DNA of 64,000 nt from Durusdinium trenchii (taxonomy: Eukaryota; Sar; Dinophyceae; Suessiales; Symbiodiniaceae), in NCBI GenBank assembly GCA_963970005.1, contig CAXAMN010003003.1, positions 132,245 through 196,244 of the forward strand, read 5' to 3'. Below the pieces are notes generated by a model, which saw nothing but the letters and a program-made list of their open reading frames with translations, made no database searches and was not told the origin of the DNA. The translations under genes and the position numbers were made by a program. This document shows, piece after piece, positions 55,701-61,700 of this stretch; positions within the stretch are counted from its first letter, which is position 1; every line of letters starts with the position of its first letter.

Positions 55701-58700
55701 ACCTCACCATTTCTATAGTCTCAAACCCAATGACCGCTGATTTATACTAGTAGAGCGCCCAGGCCCACACCAACTTCCAAAGGGGATCAAAAAAGAATGC
55801 GGGGGGCAGTTTTGCCCGCCCCCATGGGCCAGCGTAGTCCGTACCGCGCGCGACCTCTCCAATGTTTGACTCGCCAAGCATTTAGCAAAGCAAAAGCACG
55901 TCCCTTTACCGCTTCGACTGGGCGACTGCGGGAAACAACGCCCCCTTCTCCTACCGCTTGGAGAGTCACTAGCCTGTCTCAGTCTGGTGGTGCAACGCGG
56001 ACCTCATCCCCACATTGAGGGGGCCGGGCTGACATCTCCTCATCGCCCCTCCTCGTTTCGATGGATTGGCTCTGAAAGCAATCCGGGTGCAGTGACACTT
56101 TTACTTTGTCCAAGCCACCACCCTGCACTCCGCGCGTCCTTGACACCCGGGTTTTTGGTAGACCAACCCTGCGCCCCCAGCAATCCAGATCTTGAGGGCC
56201 TCGAGGGAACCAACGTTCGGACACCTCCGACCATACTGGGAAGCACCAAATCTTTCGCGACAAAAATATCAGCAAAACCAACAAAACAGTCCGCTTCGAC
56301 GTTCTCCGGGTTCGGGCTTGGTACAACTCGCTGGCGCACAACCCTCAAGAACCAAGCCTTACAATGGGTTGAATGCTCCAACAGCGGATCAAACCCTATA
56401 TACAGCCAAACGTCGTGGCAGCTACGGGGTATTATAGTTTTTGCGATCCATCCGACTTGGACTCAGACCAGTGAAGGGGGTCCGACAAACGACGGATCTA
56501 CCAACAAACTCTGAGAGTGCTGCCACTTGCCTTGCATGCCACATCGCTGTCATCCTAACAACTGGGCACTCTCTGAGCGCAAAACGGTAGCGTCGGCCGA
56601 CAGCGCCCCGTGGTTTCTGGATAGCGATTCAACAAGCAACCTGAACTTGCTTCCTGATCCAATTGGCCCGAGATTTCCACATCTCTGTGTTTCCCATCGC
56701 TCGAATGGCAAAGCGGGCCCATCGCGTTCGCAATACAACATCCGGCGCCAGCGTGCGCAGGGCAGCCAACATGGTTTTCCTAGTTCGGCCAAGCACGCTC
56801 GGATCGATGCCCGAGAAAAACGAAACAGCAGAGGTCTCGGTGGACACCGCTGCCGGCCCCGCCAGCACGTACTTCACCGGTTGGCCAGCGACCGCCGCCA
56901 GTAGTGTCTGGCCATGGACATGCCCACATTGCAATACATTGTTCTCACTGGCGCCAGCAAGAACATTTCTTCCAAGCGCGCCTCTGAGACGCTCTTCCGA
57001 CACTGGGGTCCCAATGTCGGAGTGGCTGGCCTCGTCTGAACTTAGTGATCTTCTTGCTGTGGCTGGGCAGACTGGCAACGGCGGCAAACTGCTTGCCGAC
57101 GCCTATGCAGGCCAACGTCCAGACCGCCTTCCAACGCTGGCAGCACAGCGCAGCAGCAGTGCAATGGTGTCCGCTCGACCTCGGCGAACTTGGCTTTCCG
57201 GAAGCGCATCATCTACTGGCTCGAGCGTCCCGGCTTGTTCAGCCTCTCGCAATCCAATAATCCATTGCAACGACAAACTTTTTGGTCGCAAATTGCAAGT
57301 TGGATCTCCACAAAGCGACGCTTACAAGCTCAAACAGCAGGCAGGCAAAGCGATCGCAAGCTTCAAGAAGTGGCGACGCAGCATGCAAATGCGTGCAATA
57401 CATGAAAAGAGTAGATCAAATGGATCCAACGCGCAAGCCGCCAACCAACCTAGCCCGGTCATCTAGCATGAACACCGCGCCTTGAAAACCTGTCAGAAAT
57501 GATGCCAGGCAGCAAGCTCACAGCGCGCCGGGAGAACAGAACAGGTTCAAACTGTGCTTCAGTGTTTGCCCACCCTTCCCACAATCCAAGATCAACCTAC
57601 AGCCCACGAAATTGCACTGCGGGAAGCAGCTGGTCCCAACAGCTGGCGGAAGCGCTACAGTGGTAGAGTGGCTTCCCCCTCAATGTCAAGTAGATGATTG
57701 GTTGGGCAGGTGCTGGGTTTCTTCTTAGAAGCCTGACTAGAAACCGGCAGGTGAGCCTGGCAAAGCCTCGCAACGTGGTCAACGGGGGAAATTATCATTT
57801 AGTGATCTTAATCTTCGACGAATCCTTGTGCAAGGCTAGTTCTATCGCTGGAGCGGAACTTGGGCTAAAACCAACTTCGTACAGACGCACTCCCTCAGTG
57901 CATTTTCGGCGGACCTCGCAGCCTGCGGTGCCATGGAAAATTGGCCTGCCTGCAGAACACAATGTCCATTGTAGACCCCCGATCGCCATCCGACAAGGGG
58001 TGAAGGGGGTCCTCTCTCTCTCTCTCTCTCTCTTTTTCTCTCCGTTGTCGCTCAACTTGCTGATGTGGGCGCGGCTCTTCACACCAAAGAGCAGCAGCGC
58101 CTCAACGGATCAAATTCTCGCCTACCAGTTGCTAGATCAAACTTCGAGCAGCCCGAGCCTTGGCCGTGGGCAAGGCAGCCTATGTTGGGTCGCTGCCACA
58201 CCACCCAAATGACAACCTTCAACAAGGCAGTTCGCAACGCCGGCGCAGCTTTCCACCAGATGCTCATGGGTGGCGTACGATCACTCACTGTCGTGATCGG
58301 TATATACGGCAGCTAGTTATTGCTTTGGGCTAAGCGATATGCAACAGAAGCTCGGACTCCACCCAGAATGCCACAAGCCTGTTGGCTCGGCGCGGCAGTT
58401 TGCCAATCTGGACTTCAAGCGCAAGGTCGCTCACTGGGCCCAGGACACGTTGGAGACAACAATGGCAATGCTTCGCAAGGTGAGCGCGACGTGACCGCAA
58501 CCAAGACCCTTTTCACGGCTGGCTGCGCGATAGGTCCGATAGGTGTCGCAGCTGCAATTCGTTGATACGCAGGCAGCTCAGAATCTGCTCCACGTGGCGG
58601 GCAGTGGACCATTGTTACGTCAAAAACATAGTGGCGAACAGATTCATCCAAAATTCAAGAACGAATGTGACGAAGGGTCATTTGTATCGGAGACACTCCT

Positions 58701-61700
58701 GTCACCTTTTTCCAAAAACGCACAGCACTGCTTAAGGAAAAACCCACTGGTGAAACAGATTTTAGTTAAGATGTGTGCCTGAACAGTTCAAGAGCATCAG
58801 TGCAAGGCCGTTTGATAAGAACTGACATTGTTTGGAGTTTGGACGGCTGGTTTGGCTTGGACATGTCTTTTGTTGTGCAGGGCGCCCGCACAGATACAGA
58901 GTTCCAGAGCCGCTTGAAGGTCACGGACATCGATGAGGCAGGTAGGATGAGATAGGATGAGAGCAAAACTCTGGCCAACTGAGCCTGGTCAGACGGCGGG
59001 TGGTCGTTCACGCAGCCATTCTCCGTGTATGTGTATCTTTATCTACCTCTGTCTCTCCTGCTCACGTCTGCAGATGGACTTGGTGCAGCTTTTCGAGATG
59101 ATTGACATTGACAACTCTGGGTTTATTGAATCTAATGAATTCATCCGACCGCTGAGTCGCTGGGTTCGCGACTCGAAGACCGCTCCTCGAGCCACAGCAG
59201 CACTTATGCGGCAGCCAAATGCTGTTGGTCTTTACAGATGAGTTTTGTACACAAGATCACCGTCGCAAGGTTAACATGTTGATGCATGTTTTGCAGCAAT
59301 TATTGCAAATGTTCTTTCCAGGATTTATCAAGTACAATATGATGCGAACCATGCAGAAACAAGAAGAGTTCCTTGGCTTAACAAAGTGTTTCAATCGATC
59401 TGGGCTTGAGTTGCTTCGATGCCGGTTTGAAACAACAAATCTATTCCTGTTCTTTTAGGTGTTCGGATGTTAGGAAGGCAGGAGGCTAACTCCATAATAT
59501 TTCCAGAGGTTTCGGAAGCGCATTCTCCAAGGCTTCAACAAGAGCAAATTGCACTTCGGCAAGCTGTGGAGGTTCACTTTGCAGAGCTTTGGCAGAGGCT
59601 TGACGCTCGGATCCTTCTTTGCTCCTTCCCAGTGTCACTGTGGGCATTCCTTCTTCCAGCCACATCCCATTCTTAGATAAATGTGGAATGGGGTTGGATT
59701 TTCGACGGCTTCCAACATGAAATTTGTAAGATGTTTCAAACTTTTGCCGACGGTTGTGTTCATGTTGGCTGGACCCACTTCTTGCTTCTTCAGTATTGGT
59801 ATAGATCAAAAGCAATGTACCTGTGTTTGTCGAACTTTGCCTGATGCAACAGCAGTCTTTACCTAGGGTCAACGGTAAGTTGGATTTGACTCAAAAACAC
59901 TTGCAAGAATCAAGCGAAGGAAAAAAACAATGCAACATTTTCCTGTTCTTCACTACACAGCTTTGAGCCGAGGAAGCAGTACAATCCAGTTTCCCACTGC
60001 CGAGACAAGACTGCAACAGCTCAATGAATTCGGGGCCGAATTTCAACCAGCCCATGAAGTTGTGGGGGCCACTCGAAGCGGTAGCATTCTCTATTCCTTG
60101 TGAATATATATATATATACTTATGCACACACACTTCGAACTTGGGTTTTCAGTTAGACTCAATTGCCACGTTGGGNNNNNNNNNNAAAAATTCAAGAATG
60201 CAACAATGCGCAGTATGGATGAGGTTCAGAATCATTGGTGGGAATTCCGTCGCTTATAGCCCGGCGGCTCGAAAATCAGTAAATTCAGGAATAAAGTTGA
60301 ACAAACGGAAAGGCAGTTATAAAAATGGAAGGTCGGTGATTTCCAGTATGAATTCGGGCCTCCTTTCGGAGGGTCACGCCCAGTACCCATGTGGGAAGAC
60401 TGAGCGGTCCACACTTCGAACTTGGGTTTTCAGTTAGACTCAATTGCCACGTTGGGAAGGAAGGTGAGGGAACGGAAAGGTGCATGGGTCCGATCACTTG
60501 AAAAGTTTAACATTGTTGTCACAAGGCGTCAGCAATCAAACCGGCGGAGCTGCTGGGGACGAGTAGGTTTGGGGGTGGTAGCATGAAGAACCATGGAATC
60601 AAACAAAGCAAATTAGACAGCGTGGTCAAAAGTTTCGGTTGCAGGTACACGAATGGACGTCTCCATTCGCTTCCCCTCCAGCGACGTAGCTTCGTTGGAC
60701 AAGGTTCATCGCTGGAGGCCTTGCCCCCTGCTGGAAAACCGTTCGAGCGGTAGGAACCCTTGCGTCAGTGGAAGGAGTGAAACATGCCGTGTTTGTAGTG
60801 GAAAGGCAAGAACGTGGAAAACCCTTAGAACCAGGGTGCGACACACACACACACACATGAGCAACCACATATGTTTACCAAAGTAAAGAATGGCTTGGAG
60901 GTGGCCGCATTTTTTCCGAAACGTCGTGGCTCCGCTGATCAAGGTAGGGGAAGCTATAAAACCAGATCTCCTGTACATCTATAGAATCTATAGTGCCGTA
61001 GGGTGTTTGTTCACATCTGAAACAACATCAGACCAATCTGGTGGAAAGTATGAAAGAGCTTCAAGGGCCCTTTTCCACGTACCGTCGATTAACCAATTTT
61101 GGTGGGAGAAAAGGTGACCCACCAGGCTACCGGGCTTTATCTCCAAGAGCAATCTGTGCTGCGGGATGTCATCCAAACAGAAACCTGTGCTGCGGCCAAA
61201 GAGAAATCTGATCCACCATCCATGGTTTTTTCTTGTCCAAAAAAGCTCAGGGAAAAAAACGTTTCTTCTGACAGCTCCTCAGTGACAGCTCGGACACCTC
61301 GGAGTGAAAAAGGCCCATCTTCTGTTGCTGGGGGAGGGAAACGACGCGGGAACCGCATCCGAATGACGAATGACAACCCCAACTGACATTCCCTCGATCT
61401 GTATGATGGGGTGCCCATATTGCACTCTGCCCTCTCAATATGTTTTACAAGGAACAGGTTAGGCCTGCCGCAAAGCCGGCCCGCATGGAACAGCTAGCGT
61501 CCGTGGATGGGACCAAGGACACCCCAGACAAGCACAAATAGCAACATATATAAAGAGAATGACAGCGGAGAAAGATGACGACTACATTTAGGTTTTGAGC
61601 GAAAGTCATCGTGTATATCTATATATATTTACAAAGAATACAGTACAGTGTGTGAATTTGTGTCAAGACTCAGACTGAATCCCCAACATGAAAGCTTGAT

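Noticed and set aside
56663-57466. 267-codon forward ORF in an intron of gene B
   Set aside because: The opposite strand is nearly as open, residue use is skewed to Ser, Ala and Arg, and no diagnostic motif is present. A decayed LINE is possible but not shown.
60697-60726. HDV-like or other known ribozyme fold for the interleaved helices
   Set aside because: The order A-B-A'-B' fits loosely, but there is no hairpin between B and A', no conserved catalytic segment, and hammerhead, twister and pistol core sequences are absent.
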